Shown here piece after piece: positions 56,844 through 64,000 of a DNA stretch of 64,000 nt (the stretch's first letter is position 1; every line of letters begins with the position of its first letter). Both the position numbers and the translations under genes were made by a program. A model generated the notes under the pieces. The model was not told where the DNA came from and ran no database searches. It saw only the letters and a program-made list of their open reading frames with translations. Location: assembly GCF_900114255.1 (NCBI RefSeq), contig NZ_FOSL01000001.1:62001-126000 (forward strand), written 5' to 3'. This stretch comes from Neomesorhizobium albiziae. Its GTDB lineage: Bacteria > Pseudomonadota > Alphaproteobacteria > Rhizobiales > Rhizobiaceae.

Positions 56844-57953
56844 TTAAAGTCGAACCCCCAGCGAATTGCCGCTTTCCGTGTCGAAGAAATGCGCCTGTGC
56901 CGGGTCGAGCCGGGCAAAGACGCGGTCGCCGGCCTTGCCGACGAAACCGGAACGTGTGCGCGCGCGAAGCATCTGCTGGCCGACCTTGAGGTCGACGATA
57001 TCGTAGGAGCCGAGCGGCTCTATGATATGCGCCTCCACCGGCAGGTAGCCGTCGGCGGCCTCGCGCGAAACCAGTACGCCTTCAGGCCGGATGCCGAGCG
57101 CCAGCCGTCCCCGCGCGGCGTTCGCGGCGTCGAGCTGGCCGACCAGCGCACCCGGAAAGCGGAAGCCGTCGGCGGCTCCGTCGACGGTGACCTTGGCGCC
57201 GGAGCCATTCATGGCGACCGACGCGCTGGCGACGTTCATCACCGGCGAACCGACGAATTGCGCGACGAAGAGGTTGGCCGGGTGGGTGTAGACCTCCGAG
57301 GGGCTTCCCACCTGCTGCAACACGCCTTCGTGCATGATGACGATGCGGTCGGCGAGGCTCATCGCCTCGATCTGGTCGTGGGTGACGTAGATGGTGGTCG
57401 AGCCCTGCTTGACATGCAGCCGCTTGATCTCGGCGCGCATCTCTTCGCGCAGCTTGGCGTCGAGCGCTCCGATCGGCTCGTCCATCAGCATCGCCTTCGG
57501 CCGGCGTACCAGCGCACGGCCGATCGCCACACGCTGCATGTCGCCACCCGACAGCGCCGACGGCTTCTTGTCGACGAGGTCGGTGATCTGCAGCACCTTG
57601 GCGACCGAACGCACTTCGGCGTCGATTTCCGCCCTGCTCTTGCGCATGGCCCGCAGCGGAAAGGCGATGTTCTCGTAGACCGTCATGTGCGGATAGAGCG
57701 AGAACGACTGGAACACCATGGCGATGTCGCGGTCGGCCGCCTTCAGGTGCTGCACCGGCTGGCCGTCAATCAGGATGTCGCCTTCGTCGATCGTCTCCAG
57801 CCCGGCGATGGCGCGCAGGGTCGTCGTCTTGCCGCAGCCCGACTGACCGAGCAGGACGATGAACTCGTTGTCATCTATTTTGAGATTGAGGTCCTTGATG
57901 ACCTGGACGGCGCCGAAGAATTTCTGGACGCCCCGAAGCTCGATCTGGGTCAT
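56844..57953 (-). CDS. ABC sugar importer ATPase 1 (MalK/UgpC type)
   Basis: A 369-residue ATPase with Walker A GQSGCGKTT, signature ALSGGDMQRVAIGRAL, Walker B AMLMDEP, D-loop ALDAKL and a C-terminal TOBE domain (LGIRPEGVLVS). The start ATG at 57953 overlaps the stop of a small membrane protein gene. Two ATPase genes in one CUT1 operon recall the glycerol importer GlpS/GlpT. Confidence 0.94.
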   Translation of the reverse strand: MTQIELRGVQKFFGAVQVIKDLNLKIDDNEFIVLLGQSGCGKTTTLRAIAGLETIDEGDILIDGQPVQHLKAADRDIAMVFQSFSLYPHMTVYENIAFPLRAMRKSRAEIDAEVRSVAKVLQITDLVDKKPSALSGGDMQRVAIGRALVRRPKAMLMDEPIGALDAKLREEMRAEIKRLHVKQGSTTIYVTHDQIEAMSLADRIVIMHEGVLQQVGSPSEVYTHPANLFVAQFVGSPVMNVASASVAMNGSGAKVTVDGAADGFRFPGALVGQLDAANAARGRLALGIRPEGVLVSREAADGYLPVEAHIIEPLGSYDIVDLKVGQQMLRARTRSGFVGKAGDRVFARLDPAQAHFFDTESGNSLGVRL

Positions 57954-58159
57954 GAGTGACCGTCTCTTTCGGTTGCGCCGGTCGCCTTCTGGTTTGGCCG
58001 CGGTCCCACCCAGCCAGTGATCATGAACGTCAAAAGGCCGGCAATGATGATCGTCAGCCCATAGCGGTGCAGGAAGAAATTCCACGGCTGGCAGAGCGCG
58101 ATGATGCCGAGCACCATGACGATTTCGGCCGTGCGCTGGACGGTGGCGTGGCGGATCAT
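57950..58159 (-). CDS. Small membrane protein of the ABC operon
   Basis: A 69-residue protein with two hydrophobic segments (IVMVLGIIALCQPW and YGLTIIIAGLLTFMITGWVG). It overlaps neighbours on both sides by four bases, so it is translated with the permease and the ATPase. Operons of the glycerol importer (glpSTPQUV) also carry a small membrane protein, GlpU; this may be an analogous subunit, but similarity is only in size and place. Confidence 0.8.
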   Translation of the reverse strand: MIRHATVQRTAEIVMVLGIIALCQPWNFFLHRYGLTIIIAGLLTFMITGWVGPRPNQKATGATERDGHS

Positions 58160-59115
58160 TTGCGGATCGCTCCGAACGACATGCCGCGCAGCAGGTGGTT
58201 ACGCAGCAGGAATGTGAAGATGGCGACCGGCAGCAGGAACAGGAAGGTGCCTGCGGCGATGACCGTCCAGTCCGGCAGGCCCGAACCGACCTGGCTCGGG
58301 ATGAACGGCGGCGCGGTCTGGGCGCGGCGGTTGGTCATGATCAGCGCGAAGGCGTATTCGTTCCACGCGGTAATGAAGCAGAACACCGCCGTCGCAGCGA
58401 TGCCGGTTGCGGCCTCCGGCAGCACCACCTTGAAGAAGGCCTGGATGCGCGTGTAGCCGTCGACCAGCGCCGCCTCCTCGTATTCCTTGGGAATCTCGTC
58501 CATGAACCCCTTCATCAGCCACACCGAGAACGACAGGTTGAAGGCGGTGTAGAGGATGATCAGGCCCCAATGCGTGTCGTTGAGGCCGACGGCGCGGTAC
58601 ATCAGGAACATCGGGATCGCCACCACCACGGGCGGCAGCATGCGTGTCGACAGGATGAAGAAGAGCAGGTCCTGCTCCCCCTTCACCTTGAAGCGCGAAA
58701 AGCCGTAGGCGGTGAAGGTGCCCATGCCGACGGCGAGGATGGTCGAGCTGATCGCCACGATCAGCGAGTTCATGAAGCGGTTAGGGTAACCCGACCACTG
58801 CACCTCGCCCCTGCCCGAGCGCACCACCTTTTCGCCGCCGTCGAACACCAGGCGTTCCCACCACGGCGCGGCTGCATATTCCTCGGGCGTCGGTGCGGTG
58901 CGCAGTTGCGAGCGCTTGGTGAAGAGTTTGACGAAGGGCGAAATTTCGGGCGTGAACACCACGGTCGGCGGCACCGTGGTGGCCAGGTTGCGCGGCTTGA
59001 ACGCCGTCGAGGCGATCCAGTAGATCGGCGCCAGGAAGATCACTGTGACGATCAGCACGGCGACGATGGCGAGCTTGTTGAGCGAACGCTCGGTGGTGGT
59101 GGTGACGGCTGCCAT
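58156..59115 (-). CDS. ABC sugar importer permease 2 (MalG-like)
   Basis: A 319-residue inner-membrane permease with six helices. The EAA loop EYEEAALVDGYTRIQAFFKV contacts the ATPases. A periplasmic insertion after helix 1 (about 50-110) is longer than in MalG. It starts one base after the stop of permease 1. Confidence 0.94.
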   Translation of the reverse strand: MAAVTTTTERSLNKLAIVAVLIVTVIFLAPIYWIASTAFKPRNLATTVPPTVVFTPEISPFVKLFTKRSQLRTAPTPEEYAAAPWWERLVFDGGEKVVRSGRGEVQWSGYPNRFMNSLIVAISSTILAVGMGTFTAYGFSRFKVKGEQDLLFFILSTRMLPPVVVAIPMFLMYRAVGLNDTHWGLIILYTAFNLSFSVWLMKGFMDEIPKEYEEAALVDGYTRIQAFFKVVLPEAATGIAATAVFCFITAWNEYAFALIMTNRRAQTAPPFIPSQVGSGLPDWTVIAAGTFLFLLPVAIFTFLLRNHLLRGMSFGAIRK

Positions 59116-59116
59116 C

Positions 59117-60022
59117 CTAGCGCTCCTTCACCTTGTTCAGGTATTTGACGTAGATGTTGGTGATGGCCAACACCATGATCAGCACGATGTAGGCCAGCGC
59201 GCAGGACCGGCCGGTCTGCCATTCCTGGAACGCCATCTTGTAGAGCCGGATCGAGATGACCTCGGTGGTGGGTTGCGTCGACAGCACGTAGGCCAGGTCA
59301 AACGTCTTGAACGCCTCCATGGTGCGGAAGATGATCGCGATCATCAGGATCGGCGCGACCAGCGGCAGTGTGATGCGGAAGAAAGTGTAGAACGATCCGG
59401 CGCGGTCGATCGCGGCGGCTTCGTAAAGGTGCTTCGGCACCGCCGACAGGCCGGCGAGCGACAGCAGCATCACGAAAGGCGACCACATCCAGATATCTGT
59501 CAGCGCCACGGCGTAGAGTGCCATGTCGGCGTTGCCGACCCACTCGAAATTGCCCAGGCCCAGCACATAGTTGATGATGCCGAACGACGGATCGTAGAGC
59601 AGCTTCCAGAACAGGCCGACGACGGCCATGGACAGCATCATCGGCAGGAGCAGCAGCGTGGTGAGCAGCCCCTTGAACGGGATGTCGCGGTTCAGCAGCA
59701 TCGCCGTGCCGAAACCGACCACGACCTGCCCAACGACCGACACGATCACGTACTTCGCCGTGACCGCGAAGTTGTTCCAGATATAGGGGTCGTTGAGCAG
59801 CTCGCGGTAGTTCTGCAGCCCGACGAAGTTCGCAGCGGCGTTGGTCGAGGCGCGGAAGTCGGTGAAGGAGTAACCGAGCGAATAGATCAGCGGAAAGATG
59901 TTGAAGACGATCAGGAACAGGATCGTCGGGATGATGAAAAGATTTCGGATGGTGATGTCGCTCCATCCTCGCGCTGCGGCGCGCGATCGTGGGTCGAGGG
60001 TGGTGAGCGCCGCGGTCGCCAA
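59117..60022 (-). CDS. ABC sugar importer permease 1 (MalF-like), TTG start
   Basis: A 301-residue permease with six helices and EAA loop KHLYEAAAIDRAGSFYTFFR. I choose the TTG at 60022, seven bases after AAGGAA. The TTG at 60049 gives nine more residues but lies inside the T tract of a hairpin and has no ribosome-binding site. No in-frame ATG exists before the first helix. Confidence 0.9.
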   Translation of the reverse strand: MATAALTTLDPRSRAAARGWSDITIRNLFIIPTILFLIVFNIFPLIYSLGYSFTDFRASTNAAANFVGLQNYRELLNDPYIWNNFAVTAKYVIVSVVGQVVVGFGTAMLLNRDIPFKGLLTTLLLLPMMLSMAVVGLFWKLLYDPSFGIINYVLGLGNFEWVGNADMALYAVALTDIWMWSPFVMLLSLAGLSAVPKHLYEAAAIDRAGSFYTFFRITLPLVAPILMIAIIFRTMEAFKTFDLAYVLSTQPTTEVISIRLYKMAFQEWQTGRSCALAYIVLIMVLAITNIYVKYLNKVKER

Positions 60023-60047
60023 AACGTCGTTCCTTGTCTCCGAAAAC

Positions 60048-60075
60048 AAAAGGAGGGGGCATTCACGCCCCCTCC
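60048..60075 (-). terminator. Hairpin with T tract between substrate-binding protein and permease genes
   Basis: GGAGGGGGC (60052-60060) pairs perfectly with GCCCCCTCC (60067-60075). Read on the minus strand it is followed by TTTTGTTTT. It looks like an attenuating terminator that would let the binding-protein gene be expressed more than the permease and ATPase genes, or protect its mRNA 3' end. Confidence 0.8.
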
Positions 60076-60089
60076 ATGGGCAGGCCCTG

Positions 60090-61400
60090 CTATTTCAGCC
60101 GGCCGTACTTCTTGAAAGTGCCCGTCCAGTCCGCAGCCAACGCATCAAGCGTTTCCTTGGCCGTTCCCTCGCCGTTGACGATGTACGGATAGACCCGCTG
60201 GTTGAGCTGCGTCAGCAACTCGGCGTACTCCGGTACCGCCCAGAAATCCTTCACCTTGAACATCGTCTCGTAGAAGGCCTTGTTGTAGGGGGTGGCATTC
60301 TGGAATTCGGCCGATTCAAGCACCGCCTTGTTGCAGGTGTAGCCGCCGAGCTCGGCCCACTTCTTCTGCGTCTCGTCCTTGATGAACCACTGCAGGAACT
60401 TGAAGGCCTCCTCCTGGTTCTGCGAATAGGAGACGATCGAGATGCCCTGGCCGCCGAGCGCGGCGAACTGGTCGCCGCCGGGACCTGCCGGGTTGGCGAA
60501 GAAGCCGGTGCTCTTGGCGTTGGGATTGGACGCTTCATTGACCAGCGCCGGGAAGAAGGCGAAGTAGTTCATGCTCATCGCCGCCAGGTTTTCGGTGATC
60601 GCCTGGTTATTTTCGACGAAGAAGGCGTTGGTCCAGCCGGGCGGGGTGAACTCGACCAGCTTGCGGTAGTTTTCCAGCGCCGCAACCGCCTTGTCGGAAT
60701 TCACGATACCCTCGACCTGGTATGTCGAGAAATCGCCGAGTTCCGCGCCGTAAGAGAACAGCGCGTTCTCGACCCCCATCGCCATGCCGTCATACTGGTT
60801 CTGGGTGTAGACCGCGATGCCGTAGCGCTTCTGGTCGGGGCGGTGGAAGAACTCGGCGATGTCGGTGAGTTCCTTCCAGGTCTTTGGCGGAGCGAGGTCA
60901 TAGCCATATTTGGCCTTGAACGCCTCCATCTCCTTGGGGTCCTCAAACCAGTCCTTGCGGTAGGACCAGCCGACGGCGTCGCCCTCGGTCGGTATCGACC
61001 AGTATTTGCCGCTGTTGCCAGGGTATTCAGAATAGAACTTCACGGTGGCCGGAGCCATCGTATCGAGTACCTTGTTGTCCTTCACGAACTGGGTGAGGTC
61101 GACATAGTGGCCGGCTTCAGAGGCCGCGCCAAGCCATTGGGAATCGCCGACGACCATGTCGTAGGCGCTGCCCTTGGCGTTGAATTCGGTGAAGGCCTTG
61201 GTCTGGAAATCTGACCATGGCGTCGTCTCGACGGTAACCTTGACGCCGGTCTCGGCCTCGTACTGGTTGACGAGTTCCTGCAGATAGTTGGCCGGATCCC
61301 ATTCCGCCCAGAAGATGGTGAGTTCCTGCGCGAAAGCCGACGTCGAATAGGCAAGCGACAGGCCAATGCCGGCGAGGATGCCGGTAAGTTTCTTGCGCAT
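60090..61400 (-). CDS. ABC sugar importer periplasmic binding protein (CUT1)
   Basis: A 436-residue extracellular solute-binding protein (family 1). The signal peptide covers about residues 1-24, with cleavage after SAFA. Typical segments are LQELVNQYEAETGVKVTVET, YDMVVGDSQWLG and YWSIPTEGDAVGWSYRKDWF. Ligand is probably a sugar or polyol. First gene of the importer operon, with two TGGTNNNACCA palindromes in the upstream region. Confidence 0.95.
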   Translation of the reverse strand: MRKKLTGILAGIGLSLAYSTSAFAQELTIFWAEWDPANYLQELVNQYEAETGVKVTVETTPWSDFQTKAFTEFNAKGSAYDMVVGDSQWLGAASEAGHYVDLTQFVKDNKVLDTMAPATVKFYSEYPGNSGKYWSIPTEGDAVGWSYRKDWFEDPKEMEAFKAKYGYDLAPPKTWKELTDIAEFFHRPDQKRYGIAVYTQNQYDGMAMGVENALFSYGAELGDFSTYQVEGIVNSDKAVAALENYRKLVEFTPPGWTNAFFVENNQAITENLAAMSMNYFAFFPALVNEASNPNAKSTGFFANPAGPGGDQFAALGGQGISIVSYSQNQEEAFKFLQWFIKDETQKKWAELGGYTCNKAVLESAEFQNATPYNKAFYETMFKVKDFWAVPEYAELLTQLNQRVYPYIVNGEGTAKETLDALAADWTGTFKKYGRLK

Positions 61401-61590
61401 TATCAGTTCCTCCCTGTTTGCGCGTCATTCCCGTTCATCGCGCGGACCAAGCTTTCCGCCTTGATGACCCTGCTTGCGCAGGTCTTCCGATCGTCCCGGG
61501 TGCCGGTCTCCTCCCTGCATTCCGGGGCGATTTTTCATGAACCGGGCGGCTTTGCCGCCGGTCCTCGCCGCAATTCAGCGCGTTTCAATC

Positions 61591-61601
61591 TGGTAGTACC
61601 A
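61591..61601. promoter_or_regulatory. Operator-like palindrome TGGTAGTACCA
   Basis: A perfect palindrome of the TGGTNNNACCA class, 190 bases upstream of the binding-protein start. It differs by a single base from the site at 46296. It links the importer to the GntR-containing operon. Confidence 0.65.
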
Positions 61602-61743
61602 ATCTGCAATTCCGGTCAAGGACAAACTTGGCCGCGTTCCCGCCGCAATCCGCCACCAATGAACCCAACCACAGAATTGACTCTTCTGTAATCGTTTGCA
61701 AGACCCTTTTCGACCCTACGAAGCCCATCCGACTGCCATGTTT

Positions 61744-61754
61744 TGGTCCTACCA
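61744..61754. promoter_or_regulatory. Operator-like palindrome TGGTCCTACCA
   Basis: A second TGGTNNNACCA site upstream of the importer, 153 bases from the first and about 20 bases from the tetR-type stop. LldR-type FadR-subfamily operators have a very similar form. The rest of 61401-61775 holds no gene that I can see. Confidence 0.58.
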
Positions 61755-61775
61755 GTTTGCCGGCAGCAGATCGCA

Positions 61776-62414
61776 TCAGCTTTTGTCCGCCTCCGCCTCC
61801 GCCGCCGCCATCAGGGCGTTGGCCGCCCACAGCACGACCTCTCGCGCCTCCTCGGCGCTACCGCCCCAGATATCCTTGATCACGATCAGCGCTTCGATGC
61901 CGAAAAGCAGCGACAGCGCCTTGCCGAGGCGGTCGAGCCCGGCCTCCGGGATCCTTCCGCGCAGTGGGGCCACGGCGTCGCGCAGCAAATCGATGCGGTG
62001 GCCTCGGGTAAACTGCGGCTCACTGCCCTGCGTGCCTGCCTGGCGCTGCGCCCATTGGTCGAGCGACAGCTTCAAAGCGGCGCGGAAAGTCGCCTCGAAA
62101 GCGTCGATACGCGGCAGCGAACTGCTGAGAAGGTCACCGACGCGCTCCGTCGCCTCCACCGAAGCGGACTTCCAGTCGAGGATGGGCCCGAGCGCCTCGT
62201 CGACCACCGCCTGAACGAGCGCCGCCTGGCTAGGGAAATAGCGGTAGGCCGTGGCGCGCGACACTCCGGCGGCCTCCGCCACGTCGCTGACCGACGGCAC
62301 GATGCCGCCCTGCATGAGCTGCACTGCCGTATCAAGCATCAGCCGCGCGGTGCGTGCCCGCGCGCCGCGCTCTTCGGCTTCGACTGGTGTTTGCTCTTGA
62401 TTTGAGACGGCCAT
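61776..62414 (-). CDS. TetR-family regulator
   Basis: A 212-residue repressor. The N-terminal helix-turn-helix reads MLDTAVQLMQGGIVPSVSDV then AEAAGVSRATAYRYFPSQAA. The C-terminal ligand domain is not recognisable as a specific class. It is divergent from the Tm-1-like gene, with 110 bases between the starts and nested palindromes over its own start, so it likely represses that pair and itself. Confidence 0.92.
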   Translation of the reverse strand: MAVSNQEQTPVEAEERGARARTARLMLDTAVQLMQGGIVPSVSDVAEAAGVSRATAYRYFPSQAALVQAVVDEALGPILDWKSASVEATERVGDLLSSSLPRIDAFEATFRAALKLSLDQWAQRQAGTQGSEPQFTRGHRIDLLRDAVAPLRGRIPEAGLDRLGKALSLLFGIEALIVIKDIWGGSAEEAREVVLWAANALMAAAEAEADKS

Positions 62415-62439
62415 ATCAATATGATACGCTCGTCTCAAA
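62401..62439. promoter_or_regulatory. Nested palindromes over the tetR start, likely TetR operator
   Basis: TTTGAGACG (62401-62409) is inverted as CGTCTCAAA at 62431-62439, and between them lies TATCAATATGATA (62414-62426), whose 5-bp ends are also inverted. The site covers the tetR start codon in the divergent promoter region. Confidence 0.55.
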
Positions 62440-62523
62440 AAACTGCAATGCCCTTCAGCATCAATTTTCGGCTGGGTCGCCGCTGATCTCCGGCGGGGCA
62501 GAAAGATACGGCGGGAGGACGCC

Positions 62524-63717
62524 ATGAAACGGATCTATGTGGCCGGCACCGCCGACACCAAGGGCGAGGAACTGGCTTTCCTGGCCGACACGATCGCCGC
62601 CACGGGCGCGGCCGTCGTACGCGTCGATGTCGGCACGCGCGGCGCCGTCGTGCCGGTCGATATCGCCGCGAGGGAAGTCGCCGCGTACCGTCCGCAGGGG
62701 ACGTCGGCGGTGCTCGTCACCAACGATCGCGGCGCCGCCGTCACTGCAATGGGCGAGGCATTTGCCGGTTTCATCGAAAGCCGCGACGATATTGCCGGCA
62801 TCATCGGCATCGGCGGCGGCGGCGGCACCTCGATCATCACAGCCGGCATGCGGCGACTGCCGCTGGGTGTGCCGAAAATCATGGTGTCGACGCTGGCGTC
62901 GGGCGATGTGGCTCCGTATGTCGATGTTTCCGACATCGTCATGATGCCGTCGGTGACGGACATGGCCGGCCTCAACCGGCTCTCCCGTGTCGTCCTTCAC
63001 AATGCGGCCCAGGCAATCGCCGGCATGGCCGGAACCCCTGCCCCGGCGGCTGCCGGCAAGCCGGCGCTCGGGCTTACCATGTTCGGCGTCACCACGCCCT
63101 GTGTGACGGCCATCGCCGACGAATTGCGCGCCGACTACGACTGCCTGGTGTTCCACGCCACTGGCACCGGCGGGCGCTCGATGGAAAAGCTCGCCGACAG
63201 CCGTCTCATCTCCGGCATCATCGACATCACCACGACAGAAGTCTGCGACCTGCTCTTCGGCGGTGTGCTGCCTGCCACGGAGGACCGTTTCGGCGCCATT
63301 GCGCGCACGAAAATTCCCTATGTCGGCTCGGTCGGCGCGCTCGACATGGTCAATTTCTGGGCGCCCGAAACGATTCCGGAAAAGTACAGGGAGCGTCTGT
63401 TCTACCGGCACAATCCGAATGTCACGCTGATGCGCACGACCACCGTGGAATGCCGCGCCATCGGCGAATGGATCGGCAACCGGCTGAATGCCTGCCAGGG
63501 ACCGCTGCGTTTCCTCATCCCGGAAAAGGGCGTTTCCGCGCTCGATATCGAGGGCAGCGCCTTCTTCGACCCGGAAGCCGACGCCGCACTGTTTGCAGCA
63601 ATCGAAACGACGCTCGAGCCGGCGCCCAACCGCCGCATCGAGCGGCTGCCGCTCCACATCAACGACCCGCAATTCGCCAAGGCAGCGGTCGCGGCGTTCC
63701 ATGAGATCGCAAGGTAA
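62524..63717 (+). CDS. Tm-1-like ATP-binding domain protein (UPF0261)
   Basis: A 397-residue protein starting [19 protein letters not shown] with Gly-rich [20 protein letters not shown] and [13 protein letters not shown], as in the UPF0261/Tm-1 N-terminal family. In plants, fused with a PEP hydrolase-like TIM barrel, it forms the tomato Tm-1 resistance protein; in bacteria the two parts are separate adjacent genes, as here. The bacterial reaction is unknown. The next gene starts 10 bases after its stop. Confidence 0.9.
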   Translation: MKRIYVAGTADTKGEELAFLADTIAATGAAVVRVDVGTRGAVVPVDIAAREVAAYRPQGTSAVLVTNDRGAAVTAMGEAFAGFIESRDDIAGIIGIGGGGGTSIITAGMRRLPLGVPKIMVSTLASGDVAPYVDVSDIVMMPSVTDMAGLNRLSRVVLHNAAQAIAGMAGTPAPAAAGKPALGLTMFGVTTPCVTAIADELRADYDCLVFHATGTGGRSMEKLADSRLISGIIDITTTEVCDLLFGGVLPATEDRFGAIARTKIPYVGSVGALDMVNFWAPETIPEKYRERLFYRHNPNVTLMRTTTVECRAIGEWIGNRLNACQGPLRFLIPEKGVSALDIEGSAFFDPEADAALFAAIETTLEPAPNRRIERLPLHINDPQFAKAAVAAFHEIAR

Positions 63718-63727
63718 AGGACGGAAA

Positions 63728-64000
63728 ATGCCTGCAATTCCGCGCAAGGACATTTTGGAAAAATTCCACGCCATGATTTCCCAGGGCGTGCCGATAATCG
63801 GCGGCGGCGCCGGCACCGGCCTTTCCGCCAAGGCCGAGGAAGCCGGCGGCATCGACCTGATCATCATCTACAATTCCGGCCGCTACCGCATGGCCGGGCG
63901 CGGCTCGGCGGCCGGGCTGCTCGCCTATGGCAACGCCAACGAGATCGTCCGCGAGATGGCGGTGGAGGTGCTGCCCGTGGTGAAGAAAACGCCGGTGCTG
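63728..64000 (+). CDS. Phosphoenolpyruvate hydrolase-like TIM-barrel protein, 3' end beyond the window
   Basis: The visible 91 residues include [40 protein letters not shown] and [13 protein letters not shown], typical of the PEP hydrolase-like/TIM-barrel partner of Tm-1-like proteins. It forms a two-gene unit with the preceding gene, under the divergent TetR-type regulator. Confidence 0.88.
   Translation, partial: MPAIPRKDILEKFHAMISQGVPIIGGGAGTGLSAKAEEAGGIDLIIIYNSGRYRMAGRGSAAGLLAYGNANEIVREMAVEVLPVVKKTPVL

Overview
The window looks like a chromosomal segment of a Phyllobacteriaceae-type alphaproteobacterium, most likely Mesorhizobium or a close relative. This rests on high GC with rhizobial gene content: a soxBDAG sarcosine oxidase operon, form II coxSLM genes, a CUT1 ABC transporter with two ATPases, and intergenic palindromes of the sort common in this group. 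It is inference from gene content; no 16S or other marker gene is present. I saw no tRNA, rRNA, CRISPR array, prophage or insertion sequence.

Layout. 1-5338 (minus strand): a HAD-UbiA fusion, a DprE1-like FAD oxidase, a four-helix EamA protein, a sugar-nucleotide-type epimerase and a class III aminotransferase cut by the window edge, together a candidate polyprenyl-phosphate-pentose pathway. 5540-8393: a small exported protein and a large MscS-type channel. 8572-13720: soxB-soxD-soxA-soxG. 13784-16794: small genes, an XRE regulator and a cyclopropane fatty acid synthase. 16922-22114: Tat-exported CpdB, a type II NADH dehydrogenase-like protein, and an Lrp regulator divergent from alanine dehydrogenase. 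22480-33572: mixed metabolic genes, including a DapB-like reductase lacking the usual His pair, an Lrp-sseA-GNAT group, tandem paralogous monooxygenase-like genes, and a cysteine synthase-AlaX pair. 33680-38291: a DEAD-box helicase and an ArsR-SRPBCC-beta-propeller-SDR operon ending in a clear terminator. 38315-45818: coxSLM, divergent from a FIST protein and a hybrid histidine kinase (NosP/NahK-like), with a LuxR-type response regulator.

46402-50209 is a sugar or sugar-acid catabolic operon (TIM-barrel epimerase, enolase-superfamily dehydratase, FadR-type GntR regulator, D-2-hydroxyacid dehydrogenase). 51929-54406 is a run of small genes around dapA and a ptsN-like gene. A fused dapA/ptsN remnant lies near 55.5 kb. 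55765-61400 encodes a complete ABC sugar importer. The same 11-bp palindrome class, TGGTNNNACCA, occurs twice upstream of the catabolic operon and twice upstream of the importer, suggesting that the GntR protein controls both. The window ends with a TetR gene divergent from a Tm-1-like/PEP-hydrolase-like pair.

Functions come from recognisable motifs and family knowledge; no database search was run. Start sites were chosen by ribosome-binding sites and overlaps, and are noted where ambiguous.
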